Shown here one piece after another: positions 16,658 to 24,608 of a stretch of DNA of 33,455 nt. Both the position numbers and the translations under genes were made by a program. The notes under the pieces were generated by a model. The model saw nothing but the letters and a program-made list of their open reading frames with translations, ran no database searches and was not told the DNA's origin. Source of the DNA: CAZILN01 sp964540005 (lineage in GTDB: Bacteria > Bacteroidota > Bacteroidia > Bacteroidales > SM23-62); NCBI GenBank assembly GCA_964540005.1, contig CAZILN010000175.1, positions 1-33,455 on the forward strand, in the 5' to 3' direction. The stretch's first letter is position 1. The number at the start of each line of letters is the position of its first letter.

Positions 16658-17749
16658 GTGAAAAAGCTTTGCTTCTTAATATTCATTCTAGCTGTTCTGG
16701 CAGCCTGCAGCCAGAAACCAAAATATACCATTACCGGCAGCCTTGAAGATATTACTTCAGGCTGGATATTGCTCGAACAAAGGGTAGGCAATGACATGGT
16801 GATCATCGACTCAACTGAGATTATCGACGGCAGTTTCAGCCTGAGCGGATCAGTAGCCGTACCGGAGCTTTATTACATGAGAATAGCGGATAGAAGAGGA
16901 CGGCTGTTATTCTTCGTGGAAAATTCGGAGATAATTGTCACCGGCCATGCAGACAGTCTGTACACTGCTGAGATCACCGGTTCAGCTGTCCAGGATGAAT
17001 ATGAGGCATTTAATGCAGAGATAGCTCAGGTTGCCGACATGATCAGGTCATTATCAGATGAATACAGGGTAGCCCGGCAGGCAGAGGATGAAGAAAAAAT
17101 AGCCTGGTTGGAAGAGCAATATGATGAACTGGATGCAAAGCTAACGGAAATACAGGATGACTATGTCTCATCCCATCCGGCATCATTCATCAATCCGGTG
17201 ATCATAATGAACAATTCCTATGGTACGGACGCAGAGGAGCTGGAGGCAAAACTGCTTGGACTGGATGAAAGCCTGGCAGGATCCCGGATTCTGAAGGAAT
17301 TATGGGAGAGGGTTGAGATATTGAAGGATGTTGCTGTCGGACAGATAGCTCCTGATTTTACCATGAACGATCCCCAAGGGGTCCCTGTTGCCCTGTCCAG
17401 CCTGAGAGGGAAGATCCTACTCCTTGACTTCTGGGCTGCCTGGTGCGGTCCATGCCGGAGGGAGAACCCAAACGTAGTGGAAGCATACAACAGGTTCCAT
17501 GATAAGGGGTTTGATATCCTGGGTGTATCGCTTGATGATAATAAAGAAGACTGGCTGAAAGCCATCGAAGATGATATGCTCACCTGGAACCACGCATCTG
17601 ACTTGCAGGGCTGGTCCAATGCAGCAGCTGTACAATATGGGATACAGGGCATCCCGGCCAATTTATTGCTTGATAAAGATGGCAGGATCATAGACAAAAA
17701 CCTCAGGGGCGAAGACCTGCATACCAGGCTGGCAGAACTCCTGGACTGA
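16658..17749 (+). CDS. TlpA-like thiol:disulphide lipoprotein with DUF4369 domain
   Basis: This 363-residue lipoprotein starts at a GTG, with AAGGA 9 bases upstream. The lipoprotein signal MKKLCFLIFILAVLAAC places the acylated Cys at 17. Residues about 22-110 are a DUF4369 beta-sandwich (ITGSLEDITSGWILLEQRVG, with IDSTEIIDGSFSLSG after it). Residues 115-225 are helical and charged. The C-terminal 225-363 is a TlpA/ResA-type thioredoxin domain with WCGPC (C263, C266) and the cis-Pro loop GIQGIPANLLLDKDGRI. The likely role is a periplasmic, membrane-tethered reductase for disulphides, as in other Bacteroidota members of this architecture. The substrate is unknown. It is probably monocistronic, from the promoter just upstream. 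Confidence 0.9.
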   Translation: MKKLCFLIFILAVLAACSQKPKYTITGSLEDITSGWILLEQRVGNDMVIIDSTEIIDGSFSLSGSVAVPELYYMRIADRRGRLLFFVENSEIIVTGHADSLYTAEITGSAVQDEYEAFNAEIAQVADMIRSLSDEYRVARQAEDEEKIAWLEEQYDELDAKLTEIQDDYVSSHPASFINPVIIMNNSYGTDAEELEAKLLGLDESLAGSRILKELWERVEILKDVAVGQIAPDFTMNDPQGVPVALSSLRGKILLLDFWAAWCGPCRRENPNVVEAYNRFHDKGFDILGVSLDDNKEDWLKAIEDDMLTWNHASDLQGWSNAAAVQYGIQGIPANLLLDKDGRIIDKNLRGEDLHTRLAELLD

Positions 17750-17980
17750 TAATTATTGCTTAGCGTTTAATTCATACCGGATCCAAAGAACCATAATTAG
17801 TATTTCGAAGGTCTCAAAAATGACTCAATAAAAGGGCTATTATCTGCTTCTGAAATCCTATTTACGTTATTCTTGTTTTACTTGGCCAGGATCCGGCAGA
17901 TTACAGTTCAATACATAATTCCTACGGTTCATAACTTTTTATTTTTCTGTACCGGAATTTCTTAGCAATATTGCTGCAGA

Positions 17981-18020
17981 AACTTCGAACTTTCAACTTT
18001 CGAACATGAAACTTTCGAAC
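17981..18020. repeat. Three 15-base direct repeats with TTCGAA cores
   Basis: TTCGAA occurs at 17984, 17999 and 18014, exactly 15 bases apart, within copies of ACTT(T)CGAAC. The last copy ends 14 bases before the start codon of the repeat-protein gene. A fourth isolated TTCGAA lies at 17804. The array may be an operator or a simple slipped repeat. The rest of 17750-17980 holds nothing I recognise. Confidence 0.6.
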
Positions 18021-18034
18021 TTAATACCTGAGTT

Positions 18035-19933
18035 ATGAATCGTACGAATACTATATCTATACTTCTTACAGGCACATTATTATTCACTTCCCTGTCTCTA
18101 TCCGGAGCCTCCATTGATGTTTCCTCCTGGATAACCGCTCCATCATATGATACCAGCAAAACGGCCAGGCATTTCAGCATTTCGGTTTCAGGGAACTCCC
18201 TCCGGATCGTTAATGGCATCAATTCATATGATATACAGTATAATGGTGAAATAGTGCTTACTGATGACGACAGGGGCATTAAGTCCATCACACCGGGCGG
18301 CTACCTGGAAATCAGCATGAAATCCTTCGGTAATTCCCGGGAGTTAAATGTTAAAAGTGATTCAAAAGCAAAGCTCACATACACCTTCTACGAAGGCCGG
18401 AAAGAGGTTCCCTTTGACCCGGATGGTAAGAAATGGCTGGAGGAAAACCTGCCTGATATCGTCCGCTCATCAGGATTAGCTGCAGAATCCCGCACAAAAA
18501 GGATATACAGCAGTGCCGGTATAGATGGATTCCTGAATGAGATTTCCAAACTTTCAGGGAGCAGGGTTAAGGCTATATATTTCCGGGCCCTGTTAGACAA
18601 TCATGAACTCAGCTCTGTGGAACTGTCGCGTGTTGCAGAAAGCATAGGTTCATCTGTAAATTCAAGTACGGAGCAGGGGAGACTCTATCGTGATTACTCC
18701 GGCATGTTCCTCAAAGATAACCGGACAGCCGAATCATATTTTAACGGAATCTCCAGGATCTCATCGAATACTGAACACGGATCGGTACTGCGATCCATAG
18801 ACTTACCTGTGGATTTTACCGATGTCCGTATTGTTGAATCCTATTTTGGCGGGGTGGATAAAATGAGCAGCAGCACCGAGATCGGCCGGGTCCTGCGAAA
18901 TCTTACCGCAACCCAGCAGCTTGGTGATCAGGCCTATACCAGGTTTTTCCAGAGTGCCGGCAAGATATCGAGCAGCACCGAATCAGGATCGGTTCTTCGC
19001 TCGGTCAGTACCATAAATTTCGAAAATTCAGGGGTAAGCGAAGCCTTTTTTGCAGCGGCGGATCGTATCAGCAGCGATACAGAGACCGGTCGCGCCCTGA
19101 GGCATGTCCTGCAGACCCAGGACCTGAGTGATGAAGCACTTGTAAGGCTCCTTCAGAGCTGTACAAAAATATCCTCTAGTACTGAACAGGGCTCGGTTTT
19201 GAGGAAAGTCGACAATACGGCCCTGGATAACAGGGAGGTTAGTATCGCCTATTTTGCCGCTGTCGACCATATTTCTTCAGATACCGAAGCCGGCCGTGTC
19301 CTGAGGTATGTTAGCGAAAATACCGGACTGAGTGATGAAGCTATGATAGGTCTGCTTGGGAGCTGCAGGAAAATGTCCTCGAGTACCGAACAGGGATCTG
19401 TACTGAGAAACATTCAGAAGCTGAACACGGGGAATAAAGAGGTCATACTGGCTTATTTCAACACCCTCAACCGTATCTCATCGGACACTGAAAAAGGAGC
19501 AGTGGTACGAAATTTTCTACAGAACGAAGATATTAATGAAGCCGTTCTGGTCGCTGTATATTTCAGCGCAAGTAAGATGAGCAGCAGCTCTGAGGCGGGT
19601 TCTGTTCTGCGCAGCTCAGTTCCCTTCTTCATTGATAATGAGAAAGTAATTGAGACTTTCGTAGTAGCGGCTGACCGGATATCAAGCGATATCGAACACG
19701 GGCGCGCACTAAGGGAACTGGCAGGAAAGGAAAATCTCAGTGCCAATGCTATAAAAGGGATACTCATGAGTGCAAAAAAAATAAGCTCCTCAGCGGAGAA
19801 AGGAGCAGTTTTACGATCACTGGCCCCGAAAATTAAGACAGGTGAGGATGACCTTAAGGATCTGTATATGGAAGTAGCCGGAACGATCTCATCGAGCACG
19901 GAATATCGCCGTGCTGTAGAGGCTGTAATGTAA
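18035..19933 (+). CDS. Secreted helical-solenoid protein with strict 34-residue repeats
   Basis: This 632-residue exported protein has a signal peptide MNRTNTISILLTGTLLFTSL and a mature start near SGA-25. Residues about 26-135 are beta-rich (VNGINSYDIQYNGEIVLTDD, TPGGYLEISMKS, KLTYTFYEGRKEVPFD). From residue 170 a solenoid follows. The core [IM]SS[SD]TExG.[VA]LR recurs with its Thr position at 212, 246, 281, 315, 349, 383, 417, 451, 485, 519, 553, 587 and 622, i.e. every 34 residues with two 35-residue exceptions among the last 13 units and one degenerate unit before. From 315 to 587 SSS and SSD cores alternate strictly. I recall the same beta-rich module and ISSDYEK-type repeats in M56 (BlaR1-like) membrane peptidases; that part is memory, not a search. 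No peptidase motif is present. It is followed by a LytS/LytTR cluster. Confidence 0.8.
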   Translation: MNRTNTISILLTGTLLFTSLSLSGASIDVSSWITAPSYDTSKTARHFSISVSGNSLRIVNGINSYDIQYNGEIVLTDDDRGIKSITPGGYLEISMKSFGNSRELNVKSDSKAKLTYTFYEGRKEVPFDPDGKKWLEENLPDIVRSSGLAAESRTKRIYSSAGIDGFLNEISKLSGSRVKAIYFRALLDNHELSSVELSRVAESIGSSVNSSTEQGRLYRDYSGMFLKDNRTAESYFNGISRISSNTEHGSVLRSIDLPVDFTDVRIVESYFGGVDKMSSSTEIGRVLRNLTATQQLGDQAYTRFFQSAGKISSSTESGSVLRSVSTINFENSGVSEAFFAAADRISSDTETGRALRHVLQTQDLSDEALVRLLQSCTKISSSTEQGSVLRKVDNTALDNREVSIAYFAAVDHISSDTEAGRVLRYVSENTGLSDEAMIGLLGSCRKMSSSTEQGSVLRNIQKLNTGNKEVILAYFNTLNRISSDTEKGAVVRNFLQNEDINEAVLVAVYFSASKMSSSSEAGSVLRSSVPFFIDNEKVIETFVVAADRISSDIEHGRALRELAGKENLSANAIKGILMSAKKISSSAEKGAVLRSLAPKIKTGEDDLKDLYMEVAGTISSSTEYRRAVEAVM

Positions 19934-19973
19934 ACGTACCATACTCACTTATACCTTTCATAAGTTTTGTATG

Positions 19974-20013
19974 CGGGAGTTGTAAAAGAAAAAACTTACT
20001 TTTAGATCTCCCG
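19974..20013 (+). terminator. Hairpin between the repeat-protein gene and the LytS gene
   Basis: Bases 19974-19988 and 19999-20013 pair at 13 of 15 positions with a 10-base A-rich loop; a GC-rich base (CGGGAG/CTCCCG) closes the stem. It is followed by TTATTTATTA rather than a pure T-run. It lies 24 bases before the LytS start, so it may terminate or attenuate read-through into the kinase operon. Confidence 0.5.
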
Positions 20014-20036
20014 TTATTTATTAGATACCATGTATC

Positions 20037-21113
20037 ATGAATCGGAGGACCCTCTGGAGGAGTCTCATCATAAGCACCCTGTTTGCTGCAGTGCTTTTCT
20101 CATACCTGGTCTATAGCGAATCGGGACGGATCAGCTTAGAGGGGAACTCAAGGTATGTATTGATATACCTGGTCATACTATGCAATGCCGGCGCATTGTC
20201 CCTTATAGGTATAACCGGAAAACTTGACCGGAGAGCCGGGACCAATATAAGTGTTCAGAACCGGTTCCTGGCTACCCTGCTGGTGAACCTGATATTTACG
20301 GTATTATTTTCAATAGTCTCGGCCTGGGTATATTTTGAGTTGTTTCACCGGGACCAGAAAGCAGGGGAGTTTTTTATCCTTTACTCGGATATCAGCATAA
20401 AACTGACCATCATCCTGGTTCTGTCAACCATCATCTATACCCTGGCAGATTTCGCCATGTTTGCTATCAGGCGCTTCTATATGCTGCGGCTTGAGGCGGA
20501 GCAGGTGAGGCGCGAACAGATGAACCTGCAATTCGAAGCATTGAAAAGCCAGCTCAGGCCCCATTTCCTTTTTAACTCCTTTAATACTGTTTCCTCCCTG
20601 ATTTACCGTAATGCCAGGCAGACTGAGGAATTTATCAGGAACCTGACAACTACTTACCGGTCGGTTCTGAGGAATTATCAGCACGAACTGATCCCCCTGG
20701 ATGAGGAGATGAAAATGGTCAGGGCATATTCTCACCTTATGTCTGTCAGGTTCGAGAACATCTACAATGCAGAAATTAATGTTGAGGATAAACTGGCATT
20801 CATGGTTCCCCCCCTGAGCGTACAGATGCTCCTCGAGAATGCCGTTAAGCACAACCAGCTGAGTCCTGATGATCCCCTGCATATAAGCGTATTCATTGAA
20901 GGGAAGTATATAATCGTAAGAAACAATTATATTGGCCAGCCCGGATATGTCAGGGTAGATAATGATCTGGTGCAAAACCCGGTCAATGAGAAACGGGTAC
21001 CCGGACTCGGACTGGAGAACATACGCAGGCGTTATAAATTTTTGGCAGGGAAGGAGATCATCATCAGGAAGAATGACTATTTTTCAGTCAGTCTTCCGCT
21101 TATTGATGCATAA
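20037..21113 (+). CDS. LytS-type sensor histidine kinase (His_kinase / HATPase)
   Basis: This 358-residue inner-membrane kinase has four predicted transmembrane segments, near 8-26, 39-60, 78-101 and 118-145, with very short outside loops. A coiled linker (EAEQVRREQMNLQFEALKSQ) then leads to the catalytic part. The phospho-acceptor is H176 in LRPHFLFNSFNTVSSLI. The N-box is LLENAVKHN (265-273) and the G-box GLGLENIRRRY (323-333), all intact. The class signals to LytTR regulators, and one is encoded two genes downstream. The stimulus is unknown; the absence of a large periplasmic domain suggests that signal sensing occurs in the membrane or through a partner. Its 3' end overlaps the next gene by 8 bases. 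Confidence 0.92.
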   Translation: MNRRTLWRSLIISTLFAAVLFSYLVYSESGRISLEGNSRYVLIYLVILCNAGALSLIGITGKLDRRAGTNISVQNRFLATLLVNLIFTVLFSIVSAWVYFELFHRDQKAGEFFILYSDISIKLTIILVLSTIIYTLADFAMFAIRRFYMLRLEAEQVRREQMNLQFEALKSQLRPHFLFNSFNTVSSLIYRNARQTEEFIRNLTTTYRSVLRNYQHELIPLDEEMKMVRAYSHLMSVRFENIYNAEINVEDKLAFMVPPLSVQMLLENAVKHNQLSPDDPLHISVFIEGKYIIVRNNYIGQPGYVRVDNDLVQNPVNEKRVPGLGLENIRRRYKFLAGKEIIIRKNDYFSVSLPLIDA

Positions 21114-22161
21114 GGTGAAAGAGAAGATATTTATACACAGTATTATTTTCAGGCTGGTTTATCCGCTGGTGATAGGCCTGATAGCCTACCTGGTCATCTT
21201 GATGGTGTTTGACAGCCTGGACCAGCTTTCTGAAAATTTTTTCAGCCAGGAAGCGCTTAGCCTGGTAATAATTGCCTATCTGCAGTCTGAGCTATTTGTT
21301 ATTCTTATACGGTTCCTGAACCGCCGGCTGCAATTTGAATCTGGATATAATGCCAGGATGATTGCCCAGTTTGCCGGCAGTGCTTTAGTAAGCATCCTTT
21401 TAACCAGTATGCTCCTGCTTGCTTATTTCAAATCTTTTTTCGGATCCTACAGTTACCTGCCGGAACTGATTGCCATCAACCTTGTATTCCTGATGATTTC
21501 TATCCTCTACCAGCTGTACTATGTAAGCATCTATTACCTGTACAGGCACAAAAACCTGGTTTTTCAACAGGAGCTTGAAATAAAGAAGAACCTGGAAATT
21601 GAGCGTGATGCTTTCCTGAATGAGATCAATCCAAAACTGCTGTTCAGTTGTCTTGAATCCTTAATTTCACTGGTATATACCGATACTAAAAAAGCGGATG
21701 ACTATATTGGGAAATTATCGCGGCAATACCGCTATCTTCTTGACAGTAAAAGAAATGAACTGGTAAGTTTCAGTGAGGAAATGGAGATGGCCGGCAACCT
21801 GGTCGATTTAATGAACCTGAGATATTCAGATGCTATTCACCTGCGCAATAATGCCGGTGGGGATATTGTATCAGGACAGGTAGTTCCGGGTACACTGGGT
21901 ATCCTTATAGAGAATGCAGTAACGCAAAGCATAGTAAATCCTTTACAGCCACTGAATCTGGAACTGAAGAATAGCAATAATGAAAGCCTGATCTTCTCCT
22001 ATCCGGTCCAGGATTCACTTCTGGAGCATGAAGGCAACAGGAGCGGATGGAAGACCCTGCAGGCTTCGTACGAGTATTATGCATCTGGAGCCCTGGAACT
22101 GAAAAAAACAGGTGATCATTACCAGGTTGAGATACCTGTCCTGATGGTCCTGGATGACTGA
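21106..22161 (+). CDS. LytS-like pseudokinase (degenerate histidine kinase)
   Basis: This 351-residue inner-membrane protein has the same layout as the preceding kinase: four hydrophobic segments (about 12-36, 48-70, 88-108, 118-146), a helical linker, then a His_kinase/HATPase-like part. The acceptor region reads INPKLLFSCLESLISLV, so the histidine is replaced by K177. The N-box reads LIENAVTQS (267-275), keeping N270 but losing the HK pair. The G-box is not recognisable (SGWKTLQASYEYY occupies its place). It is probably unable to autophosphorylate and may act as a partner or regulator of the upstream kinase (inference). The ATG at 21106 overlaps the kinase stop by 8 bases; an in-frame GTG at 21115 is the alternative start. 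The regulator gene follows 33 bases later. Confidence 0.82.
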   Translation: MHKVKEKIFIHSIIFRLVYPLVIGLIAYLVILMVFDSLDQLSENFFSQEALSLVIIAYLQSELFVILIRFLNRRLQFESGYNARMIAQFAGSALVSILLTSMLLLAYFKSFFGSYSYLPELIAINLVFLMISILYQLYYVSIYYLYRHKNLVFQQELEIKKNLEIERDAFLNEINPKLLFSCLESLISLVYTDTKKADDYIGKLSRQYRYLLDSKRNELVSFSEEMEMAGNLVDLMNLRYSDAIHLRNNAGGDIVSGQVVPGTLGILIENAVTQSIVNPLQPLNLELKNSNNESLIFSYPVQDSLLEHEGNRSGWKTLQASYEYYASGALELKKTGDHYQVEIPVLMVLDD

Positions 22162-22194
22162 ACAGGTTCAATTAAATAACTTAAACTTATACCC

Positions 22195-22968
22195 GTGAAC
22201 GTTCTGATCATAGAAGATGAAAAACCTGCCTCAGAAAAGCTGGCCCTTCTGCTGAGAAGGTATGATTCCGAAATCACCATCCGGGAGGTACTTCCATCTG
22301 TTGCATCCTCTGTTGAATGGTTCCGTGATGAGGGGAATACTGCAGATCTGATATTTATGGATATCAGGTTGTCTGACGGACTCTGTTTTGATATTTTCAG
22401 GGAAGTAAGCATCAGGACCCCGGTAATTTTTACTACTGCCTATAATGAATATGCCCTGCAGGCCTTTAAGGTCAATGCCATTGATTACCTGCTGAAACCG
22501 GTATCCTATGATGAGCTGTATAAAAGTATGGAAAAACTGGCCAGCCTGAGGGAAAACCTGGCTGATGTTAAGAGCCGTATCAGGACAGAAGAACTGAACA
22601 AGCTGATAAGTCATTTCAGCAAGAACTACAAGAGCCGGTTCATGATCAAGATCGGTGAACATATCCGGTCCGTTAAAACAGATGATATATCCCTGTTTTT
22701 TGCCGATGGGCGCCATGTTTTTGTCCTGACAACTCAGGGCAGGGAATATTTAATTGATTATAAGATGGAAGAGCTTCCTGAACTGCTGGACCCTGAGCAG
22801 TATTTCAGGCTAAACCGTACCTTCATCGTTAATATCAATGCCATTAAGGATGTTATTGCCTATTCCAACACCCGTTTGAAAGTCCTGTTACACCAGTCTG
22901 TGGATAAGGAACTGATAGTCAGCAGGGAAAAAGTGGTATATTTCAAACAATGGTTCGGGATGAGGTAA
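22195..22968 (+). CDS. LytTR response regulator
   Basis: This 257-residue cytoplasmic regulator starts at a GTG at 22195, which gives MNVLIIEDEKPASEKL, the normal receiver start. The receiver domain (1-120) has the acidic pocket E7-D8-E9, the phospho-acceptor D56 (IFMDIRL), T80/T81 and K101 in LLKPVSYDE. The LytTR DNA-binding domain covers about 150-257 (KIGEHIRSVKTDDISLFFAD, LNRTFIVNINAIKDV, VSREKVVYFKQWFGM). It is the only regulator in the operon, so both LytS-like proteins presumably converge on it. Targets are unknown; the secreted repeat-protein gene upstream is an obvious candidate (inference). The kinase genes end 33 bases before. Confidence 0.94.
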   Translation: MNVLIIEDEKPASEKLALLLRRYDSEITIREVLPSVASSVEWFRDEGNTADLIFMDIRLSDGLCFDIFREVSIRTPVIFTTAYNEYALQAFKVNAIDYLLKPVSYDELYKSMEKLASLRENLADVKSRIRTEELNKLISHFSKNYKSRFMIKIGEHIRSVKTDDISLFFADGRHVFVLTTQGREYLIDYKMEELPELLDPEQYFRLNRTFIVNINAIKDVIAYSNTRLKVLLHQSVDKELIVSREKVVYFKQWFGMR

Positions 22969-23035
22969 TATCCCATACCCGTGTCAATTTGTTGTTAATT
23001 GGTCCGCCTGTGTTCAAACTGCCCGCTCTTTTTAA

Positions 23036-23043
23036 TATCTTTG
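23036..23043 (+). promoter_or_regulatory. -7-like box upstream of lpd
   Basis: TATCTTTG matches TAnnTTTG exactly and lies 57 bases before the ATG. No good TTTG is found at the expected distance upstream; TGTT at 23011-23014 is the best (21-base spacer). The call rests on the -7 box alone. Confidence 0.35.
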
Positions 23044-23100
23044 AAAAAAATCTTCAAATGAGAGCGAAGCGTATGCATTCGTTCTAAAAATATTAATCTT

Positions 23101-24492
23101 ATGAATTACGATCTTATAGTAATTGGCAGCGGACCAGGAGGTTATGTAGCTGCCATCAGGGCTGCCCAGCTGGGCATGAAAGTAGGAGTGGTGGAAAAAG
23201 AATCCCTGGGTGGTATCTGCCTGAACTGGGGGTGCATCCCGACTAAATCCCTGCTGAAATCAGCCCAGGTATATGATTACATGAAACATTCCGGGGATTA
23301 CGGAATTGCCGTGGAAGGGACTGTGAAACCGGATTTTAAGAAAGTTATTGAACGGAGCCGCGGTGTGGCTGATGGTATGAGCAAGGGCATACAGTTCCTG
23401 TTCAAGAAAAATAAGATCGAATCAATAATGGGATTCGGGAAACTGACTTCCGGTAAGACTGTTGAGGTCACTTCCTCCGATGGTAAAAAGGAAGAGCATA
23501 ACGCAGAGCATATAATACTGGCCACCGGTGCCAGGTCCCGCGAACTCCCCAATCTCAAACAGGACGGCAAGAAGATAATCGGTTACAGGGAGGCTATGAA
23601 CCTTCCGGAACTGCCCGGATCCATGGTAGTTGTCGGTTCGGGAGCCATTGGTAGCGAGTTTGCCTATTTTTACAATTCGATGGGCACACAGGTGACCCTG
23701 GTGGAATTCCTTCCCAACGTGGTACCGCTCGAAGATGAGGAAGTATCCATACTACTGGAACGATCATTTAAAAAGGCCGGGATGAAAGTAATGACCGGCT
23801 CAACGGTTGAGTCAGTCGATACATCAGGGAATAAGTGTAAGGTCCGGATCAAGACCAGTAAGGGATCGGAAGAAACGGAAGCAGATATTGTCTTCTCTGC
23901 AGTGGGTATAACCCCCAACCTGGAAGGTATTGGGCTGGAGGAACTTGGTATAGCCATGGAGAACGGCAAGATAAAGGTAGATGAGTATATGCGGACCAGC
24001 CTGGAAGGTGTGTATGCCATAGGCGATATAGTCCCGGGTCCCGCCCTGGCACACAAGGCATCGGCCGAAGGGATACTATGCGTCGAAAAGATAGCCGGTA
24101 AGAATCCGCCGCCCCTGAACCATCTGAGCATCCCGGGATGTACCTATACCTCACCGGAAGTGGCCTCGGTCGGTTATACCGAGAAAGCCGCCAGGGAAGC
24201 CGGTTATGAAGTGAAAGTGGGTAAATTTCCCTTCTCTGCCTCCGGTAAGGCAAATGCAGCCGGGCATAAAGAGGGTTTCGTCAAGCTGATCTATGATGAC
24301 AAATATGGGGAATTGCTGGGTGCCCATATGATAGGATACAATGTTACCGAGATGATTGCTGAGATTGTTGTAGCGAAAAATCTCGAGACCACCGGATTTG
24401 AAATGATCAAGTCGGTGCACCCGCATCCTACCATGTCTGAAGCCATCATGGAGGCCTCTGCAGCGGCCTATGGGGAGGTGATACATATCTGA
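23101..24492 (+). CDS. lpd: Dihydrolipoyl dehydrogenase
   Basis: This 463-residue cytoplasmic flavoprotein is the E3 subunit that re-oxidises dihydrolipoamide in 2-oxoacid dehydrogenase complexes or the glycine cleavage system. The FAD site is IGSGPGGYVAAIRAAQLG (residues 8-25). The redox disulphide is C40/C45 in GGICLNWGCIPTKS. The NAD site is VVGSGAIGSEFAYFYNSMG, the second FAD motif is VYAIGDIVPGPALAHKA and the catalytic His-Glu pair is in HPHPTMSEA at the C-terminus. All essential residues are present and the length is standard. No E1/E2 or gcv genes are adjacent, so it cannot be assigned to one complex. It is probably monocistronic, with a -7 box upstream. Confidence 0.96.
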   Translation: MNYDLIVIGSGPGGYVAAIRAAQLGMKVGVVEKESLGGICLNWGCIPTKSLLKSAQVYDYMKHSGDYGIAVEGTVKPDFKKVIERSRGVADGMSKGIQFLFKKNKIESIMGFGKLTSGKTVEVTSSDGKKEEHNAEHIILATGARSRELPNLKQDGKKIIGYREAMNLPELPGSMVVVGSGAIGSEFAYFYNSMGTQVTLVEFLPNVVPLEDEEVSILLERSFKKAGMKVMTGSTVESVDTSGNKCKVRIKTSKGSEETEADIVFSAVGITPNLEGIGLEELGIAMENGKIKVDEYMRTSLEGVYAIGDIVPGPALAHKASAEGILCVEKIAGKNPPPLNHLSIPGCTYTSPEVASVGYTEKAAREAGYEVKVGKFPFSASGKANAAGHKEGFVKLIYDDKYGELLGAHMIGYNVTEMIAEIVVAKNLETTGFEMIKSVHPHPTMSEAIMEASAAAYGEVIHI

Positions 24493-24608
24493 TAATCCTT
24501 CCTGACCTGAAGATTCCTGCAGCATCCCCTTGATTTTCCCGAATACTTGACATAACTTTATTAGCGTAGCATTTCCTTTCACCGGTACCGTACGTATAAC
24601 ACCCGGTT

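Noticed and set aside
17981..18020. Iterons of a replication origin
   Set aside because: Only three short units, no DnaA-box cluster, no rep or dnaA gene, and the position right before a start codon fits a leader element better.
18035..19933. TPR protein, because of the 34-residue period
   Set aside because: The TPR consensus (W4-G8-Y11-A20-F24-A27-P32) is not seen; the conserved core is SS[SD]TExG..LR, so only the length agrees.
20424..20975. A 183-codon open frame on the minus strand inside the LytS gene
   Set aside because: The plus-strand kinase has all its catalytic motifs here; the antisense frame shows no family features or ribosome site.
21106..22161. Start of the second LytS-like protein at 20962
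   Set aside because: The 48 extra residues would overlap the kinase gene by 152 bases in another frame and do not resemble a membrane-protein N-terminus; the ATG at 21106 leads straight into the first hydrophobic segment.
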